A DNA stretch of 64,000 bases, from positions 20,209,114 through 20,273,113 of the forward strand of contig OY998179.1 of the NCBI GenBank assembly GCA_963921935.1, given 5' to 3'. Under the pieces are notes generated by a model, which was not told where the DNA came from, did no database searches, and saw nothing but the letters and a program-made list of their open reading frames with translations. A program made the position numbers and the translations under genes. The DNA is from Galeruca laticollis (lineage: Eukaryota; Arthropoda; Insecta; Coleoptera; Chrysomelidae). Positions 34,864-45,400 of this stretch are shown piece by piece (position 1 is the stretch's first letter; every line of letters starts with the position of its first letter).

Positions 34864-36459
34864 TATTATATATTCAATATTATTTTATAGTTGCCCCACG
34901 TTTGGGTGACAAATTATTATATATCTCTAATTCTCTATGATGATTTTTAATTATTTAATTTTAATGTAAACCTTCCTGTAAAGATACATTTCAATTCACC
35001 TCACGTTAATGTATATTGTCGCAGCGACAACTCTTGTATATGCAACTTAAAACTTTATGTAAGAAATTTCTACTTTGACAGTAGTTGTCAAAAATATGCC
35101 CGGCTCTAATAAATATTAATTTAGTATTTCTAAAAATGAATTTATATGTGTAATCGACCTATTACTCTTCTCTCAGGGTGGGATCAAACTGTTAAAAAAA
35201 TTAATTATTCAAAATTTGTTTACATTTTTTACGTATCTCCAAATTATCTGTTTCACTATTGGTCAGAACCTATAGTAACTGTATGTTTAATATTATAAAA
35301 GGCACTTTAAATCTCTGATGACATTTCCAATATTTCTGTCACTGAAAATTACCAACTGTCACTGATTTGATCGACAGTTTTATTTAATAAAAAATGTTTA
35401 ATTTTCTGAAATAATGTTATTAAAAGACTATAGTGAGTAGGAATGCAAAATTCTATATTATACTACTAGATTCAAATACAAATTAACAAATTAATATTCC
35501 CAAAATTATCACAACGAAACAATGGTCGTAATTTCTACGAAACTTAAAATTACTACAACCTATATGCTATAAATTAACCTAATGAAAAACGTTTAATAAA
35601 AGTTCCAATTGTCGATCTAAATCTTGATATGGATAAATGTCAAAAACAAGCTTCACTCAAATTTTTCTAGTTCAAAACTTTTCTTCTCTTATGTGAATTT
35701 TCTTGAATGATTTATTAATTTTATTTGCAATCAAAAATCTAATAGATGCATCTATGTCAAATTTAATTTAAAAATAGGCCTTATCATTTCTCGAGAAATT
35801 ATTGTAAAGAAACTGGATCGGACTCACCAACTAATAGCTGGACAACTCGTACAATTCTAATGGATCTTGGAATTCAGGAAACTTTCTAAATATTATTTAG
35901 AAATCTGGAACACATTCACTACACACGATGCAATTCTTATTCGAATTATGCACGCACTGGCTTTATAATGAAATGGATTTTGAATCTGGTTGTATAAATA
36001 TACAACTTCTACTATCTACCAAAAATTGAGACAACTCTAATGACGATGTTACCTCTTCGGGATTTCAAACACAACTAACTAAACTTTCTTCAAATAAATA
36101 AATCTCCTCGCCTTTGGTTACGAAAAATTCCTTTTTTTAAAAAAAATACTAATTTATGTTTCCCTATAACAAAGAGAGATTTGCATTCTTTTATTATCAT
36201 TGCAATTATGATAGCAGAGACATCTGTATTTTAAAATTTCAAATATATTCTCCAAAATGTAATATAATTCTGTCTATCATTAAATATATTCTACATAAAC
36301 GTCATCCGCAAATTAAAATGTCACATTCGATTTTTATACCGAATCTTTCAAAATTATTGATTATACCTATAATATAGTGTGTATCGAAAGTAGTGCATAC
36401 AAATATAAACAGTTTTCCTTATTTCAATGTTTTTTTTTACATTTTAAATAGAGGAACTG

Positions 36460-36552
<93 letters not shown>

Positions 36553-37088
36553 AATAGCTTAACGTTTTAAAATGTATTTTTACAGGAAATTGTAGCAGTT
36601 CCGAAATTTTCAAACCTTGCGCGTCACCATGTGTACCGGAAAGAACATGTCAATACCAATATCCTATAGAACCAGTTGTTTGCGTAAAATCATGCAAACT
36701 AAGATGTGAATGTGATGGTATGAAAGGATTAATAAGAGATAAACCAGGAGGAAAATGTGTCGATATTGGGGACTGTAGAGGTACGAATCTGAAAGACAAA
36801 ATATACTCTTACAAACTTCTTTGTACCCTGAGGTTGATGATTGGAGCTGTAAAATTTTATGACCAAATTTATTTCTTATAATTTTTAGATAAATGTGGGC
36901 CTAATCAAGTTTATGGTTGTGGATCTTGTTGTCCGGAATTAACGTGCACCAACCCTCAGAGACAGACATGCAACATAAAATGTCTGGTGTGTTTGGAACA
37001 GTGTTTATGTCGACCAGGATATGTGAGGGATACGTTTAATGGGAGATGTGTTCTGCTCAAAGATTGCCCTCGAAACGTAGCAGTGTAA
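23307..37088 (+). CDS. Gene B: secreted three-domain TIL inhibitor, duplicate of gene A
   Basis: Exons 23307-23379, 28286-28483, 36586-36780 and 36889-37088, exactly the sizes and phases of gene A, give 221 aa. The leader MENALLFLLFFTIIGTVVS is a signal peptide. TIL domain 1 has lost Cys6 (ACEEVFEPRCEC), so its Cys2 has no normal partner. Domain 2 keeps ten Cys with loop CVKSC (P1 Lys by analogy). Domain 3 has twelve Cys with loop CNIKC, changing P1 from the Arg of gene A to Ile, so its target may differ. Exon 3 and intron 3 are 97-98% identical to gene A, while exon 4 is only 89% identical with eleven amino-acid changes. Intron 1 carries a foldback element and other insertions; intron 2 carries a Penelope palindrome. 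No frame damage is seen, so the gene looks functional. Confidence 0.83.
23380..24305 (+). other. Gene B intron 1, part conserved with gene A
   Basis: Aligns with gene A intron 1 from about 3845 and with the relic at 1945-2421. No coding sequence apart from chance frames. Confidence 0.6.
24720..25130 (-). repeat. Left tandem array of the foldback element
   Basis: Nearly three units with a period of about 143 bp (GAATTCG at 24854 and 24996). Homopolymer C runs of 9-15 nt start each unit. Confidence 0.85.
25140..26984. other. Central spacer of the foldback element
   Basis: AT-rich, no coding sequence recognised. Contains one hairpin repeat (26310-26402). Confidence 0.5.
26310..26402 (-). repeat. 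Hairpin repeat with 13-bp flanking direct repeat
   Basis: Tail AAATTGACTGTCTCGACCCT and a perfect-looking hairpin (AGTGTTTTTAAATGAAACT and its inverse around 10 nt). TTATCATTGAGTG occurs at 26297-26309 and again at 26403-26415. Confidence 0.85.
26985..27535 (+). repeat. Right tandem array of the foldback element
   Basis: Nearly four units of about 145 bp in the orientation opposite to the left arm (CCCGAATTC at about 27127, 27276 and 27419). Confidence 0.85.
28286..28483 (+). CDS. Gene B exon 2 (TIL domain 1, nine Cys)
   Basis: Acceptor TTTTTTGCAG ends at 28285, donor GTAATA at 28484. The expected Cys6 codon is TTT (Phe). The frame stays open on both sides into the introns, but the splice sites and phase match gene A. 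Confidence 0.85.
28620..28800 (-). pseudogene. Short RTE-like LINE tail fragment
   Basis: Minus strand reads KRRFARPRRSWQEGVKEAKE, like the GRPRxSW..GV.EA..RGL tail of some LINE ORFs. Too short for a firm call. Confidence 0.35.
29275..31923. mobile_element. Non-coding element with 34-bp terminal inverted repeats
   Basis: Starts GGGGTCCGGTGCACTTCGCG at 29275 and ends with its inverse (GTGCACCGGAACCC) at 31923. The 34-bp ends differ at three places. ATAA lies on both sides (29271-29274 and 31924-31927), a possible target duplication. The 2649 bp between show no transposase frame, so it is a non-autonomous or gutted element. Superfamily unknown. Confidence 0.75.
30388..30629. repeat. 29-bp GC-rich inverted repeat within a local tandem duplication
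   Basis: 30388-30416 and 30601-30629 are perfect inverted copies (GCGAATTGCGAAACGTCGAA and on). Each is followed by the same direct sequence (ATTTTTCAC, CCATAGCTGTTCACTCAATT), so two direct units of about 215 bp carry the GC motif in opposite orientation. Confidence 0.85.
31924..32470. other. Gene B intron 2 spacer, no gene
   Basis: No convincing feature. A short inverted motif (TGGTGGTGAACTACAACCACCA) lies near 32025-32047. Confidence 0.4.
32560..33310 (-). pseudogene. Penelope-like element fragment, left copy
   Basis: Minus strand carries the same end of the ORF as the right copy. 32670-32867 includes FQKTNTNLISKIQKFFEVRT in one frame and the GIY-YIG part in others. Several frameshifts. 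Confidence 0.7.
33353..34030 (+). pseudogene. Penelope-like element fragment, right copy (RT end and GIY-YIG endonuclease)
   Basis: Reading across frames, 33420-33480 gives NLSDPEFRENAIIKAKDAL, 33600-33700 gives LPYMPNLSENLRKTVSHHN (end of reverse transcriptase and linker) and 33765-33990 gives CEGFYIGQIKQCLKNRINSH, then TALTIHISENQHEFDF. The last two fit the GIY-YIG endonuclease of Penelope elements (GFYIGQ, Arg, H..H). Stops and frameshifts make it inactive. The reverse-transcriptase catalytic motifs lie upstream of the truncation and are absent. Confidence 0.75.
34399..34455 (+). ncRNA. Possible degenerate hammerhead ribozyme of the Penelope element
   Basis: CTGATGA at 34399-34405, a GGTC / GACC stem around ATAGATA, then GAAAC at 34422. 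This is the core order of a type I hammerhead. Penelope elements are known to carry such ribozymes in their end regions. Stem III would be only two pairs and stem I is poor, so activity is doubtful. Confidence 0.35.
34498..34808. repeat. Hairpin MITE-like inverted repeat
   Basis: Arms 34498-34615 and 34725-34808 are inverted copies (ATTAAGATTATTTTTTTGT, GTGGCAATGAATACCAAGGT, GTACTCTTT, AAATATTTATTTTCCGA). No coding sequence. Confidence 0.8.
34822..34862. repeat. (TA)n microsatellite
   Basis: TA dinucleotide run with one interruption. Confidence 0.9.
34863..36462 (+). other. Gene B intron 2, 3' part: no gene
   Basis: AT-rich and full of stops; I recognise no gene or element. Confidence 0.4.
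36463..36547. repeat. Long (TA)n microsatellite next to exon 3 of gene B
   Basis: About 42 TA units ending 38 bp before the exon 3 splice acceptor. Gene A has only short TATATG tracts at the matching place. Confidence 0.95.
36586..36780 (+). CDS. Gene B exon 3 (TIL domain 2)
   Basis: Acceptor TTTTTACAG ends at 36585, donor GTACGA starts at 36781. Five differences from gene A in 195 nt, two of them changing amino acids (Ser to Pro, and Leu to Ser just after the P1 Lys). Confidence 0.88.
36889..37088 (+). CDS. Gene B exon 4 (TIL domain 3 and stop)
   Basis: Acceptor ATTTTTAG ends at 36888; TAA at 37086-37088. Twelve Cys as in gene A. Twenty-two differences from gene A in 200 nt, clustered around CNIKCLVC. 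Confidence 0.87.
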
Positions 37089-37089
37089 A

Positions 37090-37092
<3 letters not shown>

Positions 37093-37131
<39 letters not shown>
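37093..37131. repeat. (AT)n microsatellite in the 3' UTR of gene B
   Basis: TA dinucleotide run directly after the stop codon, parallel to 14811-14835 in gene A. Confidence 0.9.
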
Positions 37132-37133
<2 letters not shown>

Positions 37134-37156
37134 CCTTTAAAAATTTAAAAATGTTT

Positions 37157-37162
37157 AATAAA
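37157..37162 (+). terminator. Poly(A) signal of gene B
   Basis: AATAAA 69 nt after the stop codon in AT-rich DNA. Confidence 0.55.
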
Positions 37163-37756
37163 TATAATACACTGTGATTTTGTACTTTAAACTTTAAACC
37201 TAATTAATATGGAATGCAGAAAATGAAAACAAGAAATTGGAAAAGAATAGTAACGATATTAAATTAAAAAAATGGGCAATCAAAAAAAAATATATTGAAT
37301 GTAGAGGAAAAGGGTGTCACTATATGAGTACATTAATGGGCAAATTATAAATTAAATTGCCATAAACTTTGCTCCCGTCTTTATTTGTTTATTCTCCTGC
37401 AAAAATTCCTGCGATTTTTCTAGAGACAAATTTAATAGTCTTTCTGAAAACTAGACTGGTATTTATAATGATACATTTTAAAAATGCAGTTTATCCAATT
37501 CAAATATAAGTTGATGTTTACAACCATATTTTGATAATAAAAATATTTATTTGATTGGTGTATGCATTAATTGTTTTCAAGTAGCAGTGGTTGTATCAAT
37601 AATTCTATAAATAAATTGAGAAAACAAACAATTTAATATGTAAGCAACTTATATACTACAGCCAAAAGTTTAAAAGCTGACATTTGATGCCCGTTGTCTC
37701 AATTGAAATACAAGTTGCTTTTATGAATAAAAAAAACGAAGCACTGCTTATATTTT
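37163..37756. other. Intergenic DNA after gene B
   Basis: AT-rich, no gene seen. Confidence 0.4.
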
Positions 37757-38410
37757 ACTAGCTGCAAACACCCGCTTCGCTGGGCTTTTTTTCATGATTA
37801 TAAAAATCGTTGGTTGGGGTGGAGATTGCGTGGAGTTTAAGATGTTTATGGTGATGTTGGGATCACCAGTGGAGTTTTTGATTTTTCTGAGGCTTGTTGA
37901 GACTGACATTGAGGAAGAGGTTTTGAGGGCTGTTCTATTGAAATTTGAAGTTCGAGGGTGTTTAAAAGGGTGAAAAGAGATTTTTGAGTTGAATATTAGG
38001 GTAGGTAGGACAAATAATTAATAATTAGTACATAAATAATGGGCACTGTTTAATAATTAGAAAATTTTAGTAAATAATTGACAGTATACAACGTACTTAT
38101 AACCGTAACTCACGCTTGACCTTGCATTAAGCCATATATGAATGTACGCTGCGCAGTCTTCGCGCTCTACCCCAAAAACGGTTGATTATACGAAAATAAA
38201 GTACAAACAAAAGTTGTAGAGAATTTTATACTCTACAACTTTCATAATAACTGCAAATTTCATTTAAGCAATATGAAGCCAGATATTCGCGAAACCTCGA
38301 TTTGTATGACCTTTCGACCATCAATATCTTAAGACGCGGACACGATAGCATTTGTGACTTTTGAAACAACATTTAGGACGACAAAACAAAGGTTTATATC
38401 AATTTACAGC
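37757..38410. repeat. Probable repeat of unknown class
   Basis: ACTAGCTGCAAACACCCGCT followed by TCGCTGGGC resembles an end motif seen in many insect repeats. At 38200-38250 the hairpin TTGTAGAG / CTCTACAA around GAATTTTATA also looks repeat-derived. The class cannot be set from sequence alone. Confidence 0.4.
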
Positions 38411-38413
38411 TTA

Positions 38414-38860
38414 TTATCTTTCATTCCGAAGTGAAACCCCTAATATGACTGGGTTATATGGATAATGCGGTAGAGGCAAGGAGCCATCTACACTCCAAGA
38501 CGTATCCACAGGAAGTCCAAGGATAGCCAGTCCATCAGCATTGCATTTACTATTTGTATATATAATCCTTAGACCTACTGTAAACAGGGAACTATAAATT
38601 ATTGTAAATAAAGACATCTTGAACATCAAACCTCAACCAAGTATCTTTTTCTGTAGATACGCATCCCTTTGTGAGTTTTTGCTGCAAGCACGATATGTCG
38701 CCATATATTTCGGTCCATCATATCGCCTATCCAATCCTGAATTCCAAGGGCATTCAGATCCTTCAGGTATAAGCATGCATATTTAATAACAAGGGAGGAT
38801 CTTCCTTTTGCAATTTTTGTGATGAAGTAATCATCATACATCACCTACTATTCGATTGCC
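38414..38860 (-). pseudogene. LINE ORF2 tail fragment
   Basis: Minus strand 38626-38844 has ACLYLKDLNALGIQDW and MMDRNIWRHIVLAAKTHKG. This resembles the C-terminal Dxxxx.DL..LGI..W...a.DR..WRh segment of LINE ORF2 proteins. The neighbouring frame 38414-38629 may be downstream sequence. No reverse-transcriptase motif remains. Confidence 0.5.
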
Positions 38861-39199
38861 CGATGTATTATCGCCATTCAAATTTCCCTCAATGAAAAAG
38901 GAACCAATGATATGGTAACTGTATTTTTAATTAATACCGTCTTATGGTTTTTGCTCAATTTCTTATTATCAAGACAAACGGGAAGTATGTTTTAAGTAAA
39001 TTGTAACAAATAGCAGTGACTAGCAGTCAGTAAAACTCAAAATCAGTACTACAGCATATATTGAGAAATGATGAAGGGGTAACTAGTTTCAGCTCACTGA
39101 ACCATCATCAGGCCTTAAATGTACACTTCAATCCATATTGAAAGTATATTAAAAGGAAAGCTGTCACATGTCCGTGGCATCCAGCAGAATCAAATGTAT

Positions 39200-41005
39200 T
39201 ATTATTTATTTATTTAACGTCTAGCATAACAGATGGTAAAATTTATTAATAATACGTGTTAAAATTTTAAAATTTACGAGTGATCAAGACATTACAATAT
39301 AAGGGTTACAAACATACATTTGAGCAGATACAAAAAGGTTACATCAAAAGATCTAGTTCAGCTATCCATTCAAGGCTTGATTGTGTGGTGTGGAAGAAGT
39401 CCATCAAATATCAATGGTATGCTGGAGTTTGGGTTGCCGCAGTCGCAGCCAGGGTTGGGTAGATTTCTCCATTTATGAAGGTTATGGGCACACACACCAT
39501 GTCCTGTTCTGATACGGTTTAAGGTTTTTCATATATTCGTGGTTGGTCGAAACCATCAGGTTTTACGACTAGATCAATGAGATTTCTTACATCGGGTGGG
39601 GCGTTTTCAGTCCAAAGTGTCTGCCATTCGGATTTAATGTTGAAGTTATTGGCTGCCAGTTGCTGTGCTGATATCATTGGCGGTTTCCTAGTTCGGACCC
39701 GGTTTATTACCAGATCCGGGATATCCTCATGGATAGGGAGTTGTGTGTTCTCAATTATTTTCTTGTATTCTTCTATAAGGGCGTCTTGTCTTCTTAGGAC
39801 AGGTGGAGGTATGTGGCTGAGTGTTGGAGTAGTTCTGATGCAGCCACTAATCGTTCTCATTATTATATTAAGCTAGGTGTCCACTTTCTGGTACGTGCGC
39901 TGTTTATCCATACCGGTACACAATACTCGGCCGAAGAATACACCAAGCGAAATGCAGATGTTCGTAATGTATTTGCCAATGCCCCCCAGCTAGTGCTACA
40001 TAGTCTCTGGATAAGGTTATTTCGAGTGCTTATTTTTTGCGCTGTTGTTTCAAGATGTTTGTTGAATGATAGAGTTCTGTCCAGGATTACTACGAGGTAC
40101 TTTGGATGCCGTCGATAGAGTAGTATCATGTTATTAATTCTGACTTTTAATTCATACTTTGCCTTATTGTTATTAAGGTGGAAGCAGCTGACTTCAGTTT
40201 TATTCAGGTTTGATATTAGCTGCCACTTGGTAAAATATTCGTACAGTTTGTTCAGGTCGTTGGTGAGTGTGTTTTCGGTAGGTTCAAACTGTTTGTGCTG
40301 TACAGCTAAGGCCAGATCGTCAGCGTACCCAAACTTTATCGCCTCGGTTTTAGGCAGATCTGAGATAGATATTGAAAAACATCGGGGCTAAAATTGAGCT
40401 TTGAGGCAATCCATTATTGAGTTTTCTTTTTTTACTTATGTTGTTACCGTGAATTACTCGGAAGTGTCTATCAGAAAGCATGTTGTTTATCAGTCGCAGA
40501 GTTGTATAGCAGGGGACTTGTTCAGCCATCTTGTAAAGGAGCCCTTTTTTTCCAAACTGTGTCGTAGGCAGCTGTTAGGTCCACGAAAGATACAGCAGTC
40601 TTTTGTTGTTTTTGGTACCCCGCTTCAATATGTGTAGTCAGGTCGAGAACTTGATCTGCACAGCTTCGATTAGGTCGGAACCTGCTTGTTCGGGTGTTCC
40701 AGAATTCGTGTGCCTATTCTGTTGAGGAGAAGTCGTTCTAAGACTCTATAACAACAGCTGAGGAGTGCAATGGAGCGGTAGCTTTCGACTTTATTTCGTG
40801 GTTTATTGGGCTTTAGTACACAACGATTATTTTACTCATTTTAAAAGCTTTCGGCAAGATTCCAGATGTTAAGATGCGCGAGTAAAATACGTTCAGCCAT
40901 TCTCTATGCAGTGAGACAGGAATTCAGGATGTATCCCGTCGAACCCAAGTGCTTTGCCAGTTTTCACATCTTGAAGAGCTGCAATTATTTCCTCAGTAGT
41001 GAACT
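39200..41005 (-). pseudogene. Jockey/CR1-type LINE, 5'-truncated
   Basis: Minus strand. Reverse-transcriptase remnants lie at about 40300-40990 (VDLTAAYDTVW near 40560, YADDLAL-like near 40320). The thumb and C-terminal region follows with KYLVVILDRTLSFNKHLE (39863-40129) and VYSSAEYCVPVW, then MRTISGCIRTTPTLSHIPPP and LRRQDALIEEYKKI (39519-39860). The 3' end at 39205-39230 is a simple AATAAATAAATAATAATA tail. Many frame breaks. It is inserted in repeat DR1. Confidence 0.8.
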
Positions 41006-41464
41006 GTCAGTAGGCAATAAGGGAATGGTACTGTAGGGAAATATTATTAATAAAAATAGTAATGAAAAATTTACATAATAATGTAAAACGTCAAACAAAA
41101 AAATTAAATTAAATTGAAATAGGACAACATTAAGAAAAATTATTAAAATTGGATCAATGTAAAGAAGGAAGAAAGAAAATATGGACATCGTCGTCCAACA
41201 GAATGTGTCCGAAGCAGGAAGTCTAGTAGTCGTAAAAGGAAATAAGGGAAATGTAGAGAACCAAATGCAGACCAATAGAAAAGAGAAAGGAAATAAGAAG
41301 TGATGGGGTAGTACTCCTGCCACAGAGAAATGAAGGGAGAATACGGAGTATAATTCCCTAACAAGAATGTAAAAATAATAATAATTTCCTTGAAATAATG
41401 TGTAAAAGTTGTCAAAAAGGCCCACGCCGTGATGTAAGTGAGGAGAGCGGCGAACACTGTTGTA

Positions 41465-44400
41465 CAGTGCCGTTCCTGGGGTGGCGAACGCCTGCGTGCA
41501 AGAATAATTTTGTGCGCCCCTATACTATGCTTAAATTTTGATGATAAGGCCAAGTTTCATAATCATTTTTAGTTTGAGGTTTAAACTGAATAGTTTCCTT
41601 ATAGACTAAAGACTAAAGTCACTTTAGTGTAAGTGTTTGATTATGAAAATGGGCGTAATAAAATAAAACAACGAAAAAATATGACAAAAAATTTATTTTC
41701 GACATCAAATAAAATAGACTATTAACGTACCATATAGGTCATAAATAAAACACGTCCATTCGGAAATTAACAAAAAATCTAATATAACTCAATTCACTCC
41801 ACTCTCAAACGGCGCTCAACGCAAACAAATCCGTTAACTTGAAAATGTGCAAGATCTGTCTAATACCTATGTACCTAATGATCAAATAACAAGGTAGTTT
41901 TAGAACATAACACGTCTTGCTTTTGCAGATGCAAGCTCATTGATCATTTCATTGTGATCGATGGCTTCACATATTTTATTATCGATTGAAATAACAGCTA
42001 AATCTGAAAGCCTTTCCTGGCACATCGAAGTTCTCAAATAAGATTTTACAAGTTTTAGCTTTGAAAAACTCCTTTCGCCAGACGCAACAGAAATCGGCAG
42101 CGTCAAATATATCCTTAATGCTATAGACAGGTTTGGAAACAAAGACTGCAATTTTTTCTTGGTTATATAATTCAGAATATCTATGGGTGAGTCTGAGGTA
42201 TTGCGAGAGTCTTTGACAGGGTTAAGGATTTTGTATGATGAAATTTCATTGTACAAATCAAGACCATCAATATCCTTGCAAACATTTCCTTCATGGTGAA
42301 TTTGCAAAGCCAAATCCAAATCTATGCACGATCGTTTAATCTCATCAGAATTTAGGTTTTGAAAATCACTCAAAAATCCAAATAAATCATTGCAATGCTT
42401 CAATCTCTCGAAACGACTTTGTAGGGATTGAACTGTTGTATCCAAAATTTGGAAATAAAAACTGATCTTAAATTTTCGCTTTGGATCTATAACTGGATCG
42501 TCTGTACTTTCATATGAAAATTGACGCTTTCTCTTTCGTTCCCTAATTGAAAGAAATGTTTGCTCTACATCATTTTTTCCAGCTTCGACTTTAGCCTCAT
42601 TCACAAAAACATCAAAATTTTCATCTGACCTTTTTTCAGTGAAGTAGTTGATGAGACTTTTTATTTTTCTATGGCATTCATTAACAACTGTATTTGGATT
42701 CTGCATCATTTTACTCACTATATTGACCTTTGACAATACATCGTACCAAATAATGATGGAACAAATAAATTTAAACGTTTTAATTTGTTTTAAAAGTACC
42801 TTTGCTGAATGTTTGGTATCCATGTCTCTTGAATTATCTTCCATCAAATCAAGTAAACTCCTACAAATCTCGAGAAGTTGAAATCTAAGAGGTTGAACGG
42901 CTCTGACTCTGCTTTCCCATCGAGTTTTACTCACTGACTTTAAAGAGAGATTTTGTAAATTTCGCTTTAAAATATTCCACCTGTAGGGTGAAGCAGAAAA
43001 AAAATTGAACAGCTTCTGAATAATTGAAAAAAAACCTACAATCTCGTCTGAGATTTTAGCTGCATCATTAACTGTCAAATTTAATGTATGAGCACAACAA
43101 GGCAAAAAATAGCTCTCGGGTTAAATTGTTTAAATTAAGCTTGAATGCCCACATGATTCCCAGACATATTTGCGCCATTGTCATAACCCTGACCTCTCAT
43201 ATTAAGAAAATCAATTTCAAAAGTTGGTAGTATCTCATCTCTCAACAGATTGAAAAGCCCTTCTCCTGTACTATCCAAAACTTTAAAAAACCTCAGAAAG
43301 TGTTCTCTTATTTCAAACTCATTTGAAGAAAAATGAACAAAGCGAATTATGAAAGTCAACTGCTCAACATGACTAGCATCTGGAGTTTCATCCAAAATTA
43401 TTGAATAATATTCTGCTTTCTTGAGGCAGTTCAAAATTTCAATGCGAATATTTTTTGATAATAGATGGATTAATTCATTCTTAAAGTAATTGCCTAAATA
43501 ATGGGGCATGCTTTTTCAACTCTTTAGACCTTTGAATATTGCTCAGGTGCTCCATCATAATCGGATCGAATTTGGCAATCGTTTCGACCAGTTTGAGAAA
43601 ATTACCATTATTTGATTCGAAAAGATTAGAGCTGTCACCCCTGAATACTAAATTCTGACTGGCCAAATATTGCACAATACAAATCATTCTTTTGATTATT
43701 GCACGCCATCGTCTTTTTTCATTTTCGTAATGATGTTGTTGCTCTTTATCAATTGTGCAATCTTTGCTCAAACGCAATTTTAATTCGTGCCATTTTTGAG
43801 CCCCTTTCATATGTTCCATACTATTTTCATGTCGGGAAATATTAACTGAAAGGTGCCTCCAATTGGAGTACCCAGTGGTCATGAGACAAAGCGCTAAAAA
43901 CTTTACAAAAAATGCAAAATACGCAAATAATTTTTTTAGAATACACCAACCAATCCCTATTAACTATTTCGCCGTTTGGCAACTTCCTAAGATATTGCGT
44001 TACTGAAAATTTCCTACCAGCCTCATCAACAGGAAAATTTTCTTTAATTTGAACAGCTCCCTTTGTCACGATTGATTGGATTAGATGATGACTCAAATTA
44101 TTTGGCCATGTAGATGGATCAGCAATATCAATATCACTAATATCAGCAATGTCACTGTGCTCAGATCTTTCTTCATTCTCGCTTACCGGATGACCCAGTT
44201 CAGGAGTTGGATCAGGTGAAACAGGCGTTCCAGAACTTCCAGACGTGGATGGCTGCTGATCTTCAATAATAATCATCGGTTCTGCAACAACTTGTTCTTC
44301 TCTTGACAGAAGTGGATTCGCCAAAGAACTGCTGAGTTGAAGGAATTTGTTCAGCGAACCGCTGAGTTTATCCCGCTCTGCCTCCAATTTCAATCGACGT

Positions 44401-45184
44401 TTTTTATTTTGGGCTCCAGACAATTTTTTTTACTGCCATCACTCATTTCTGAAGAGATAAAAAAAAATTAGAAAAAAAGCTAACCGGAGTCAAGATATAA
44501 TCAGAAAACTCTCGAATCGAAATATTACTTGATTTAATAACACGTTTTCTTTCATCTTCTCTTACCTTAAGATTTAAAATCAACACAACGGCAACACGTA
44601 ATATTATATTCAAATGAAATTATTATTAATCGTCAAAAATCACCGACGAATACTCGATGACTGAACTGACTGACTGAAACAAGCCACAATCTCCTGTTTT
44701 ATATCACCGCTAAAATCTGGTGGAAAAATCTGGAGCCGAAAAAAAGTTTTTTTTGGAGAACTTTCAGAAAACAATATTTTTTGCGCCTTCGACCTCTCTG
44801 AGGCACACGCCGCCGATAAATGCATAAAAAACAATAACATGTATATTATTTGTCGAGCGAGCCGCCAAAGGCGAGCGGCATCCTTTGAAGATACGCCGCC
44901 GCCCGTAAGCCGAGTGCCGACACGTCGTCAACAGATTTTTTGCATGTTTGCATTCCAGTGTAGAAGCAAAGTCTAGAAGTTACTTCTTATATTAGTTTAC
45001 TGTTTCTTCCTGTAATCAAAGTTTACAGCTTTGCTATAATTTCATTTTTAATACCTTTAATGCCGATTTTTCTTCCAATTAGAAGTGCGTTGTTGCAAGA
45101 GTAGCGAATAGTTGAATTTGGCGCCCTTTAAATTGGGCGCCTGCGTGCGGGGCATTCGCTGCATACCCGCCAGGAACGGCACTG
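41465..45184 (-). mobile_element. Near-complete hAT element with 8-bp target duplication
   Basis: Ends are CAGTGCCGTTCCTGG at 41465 and its exact inverse ending at 45184. The target duplication CTGTTGTA is intact at 41457-41464 and 45185-45192. Both TIR look and 8-bp duplication are diagnostic for the hAT superfamily. Length 3720 bp, transposase on the minus strand. Intact ends and duplication indicate a fairly young insertion into repeat DR1. Confidence 0.93.
41900..44423 (-). pseudogene. hAT transposase (ZMYM/DUF4371-like), three frame breaks
   Basis: Minus strand, from MSGAQNKKRRLKLEAERDKL at 44423 to ASAKARRVMF and stop at 41900, about 830 residues in total. Order: acidic Ser/Thr-rich N-terminus; a TTF-type zinc-finger region (FPVDEAGRKFS, IICVFCIFCKVF, SNWRHLSVNISRHENS); the DUF4371 core with ILDETPDASHVEQLTFIIRF and FLNMRGQGYDNGANMSG; PCCAHTLNLTVNDAAK; and the C-terminal dimerisation domain with ASGERSFSKLKLVKSYLRT. 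Breaks lie near 43870, 43490 and 43110-43135. Such proteins are the transposase of ZMYM1/ZMYM6-related hAT elements. With the ends intact, the copy could still be moved by another element's transposase. Confidence 0.9.
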
Positions 45185-45400
45185 CTGTTGTACTATAAAT
45201 ATGAAGAGTAAAGTCGAGTCCTTAACCTGACACTTAAATAGTAATACCCCGGGACACCGGAAATCAACCCCAAAACTACTAAATTAAAACGTTTTATAAT
45301 GTTACAACAATCTGAAGCGCATTGACTCAGTACTATCACAAATAAGAGAAGATTGCTGGAGAACTAACTGTCAAACGACATGTGACAAGTTTTGAGGATA

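Larger units (their letters stand above)
39006..45400. repeat. Dispersed repeat DR1, copy b, split by two insertions
   Basis: Three pieces, 39006-39199, 41006-41464 and 45193-45400, join in the order of copy c (46494-46990) and copy a. The first ends at CATCCAGCAGAATCAAA and the second begins GTCAGTAGGCAATAAGGG, which are contiguous in the other copies. A LINE (39200-41005) and a hAT element (41465-45184) split it. Confidence 0.7.

Noticed and set aside
39577..40391. Plus-strand frames across the LINE at 39.2-41 kb
   Set aside because: They are antisense shadows of a LINE coded on the minus strand.
40985..41553. Phe/Leu-rich minus-strand frames resembling membrane proteins
   Set aside because: They lie in repeat DR1 and the start of the hAT element; hydrophobicity comes from T-rich composition.
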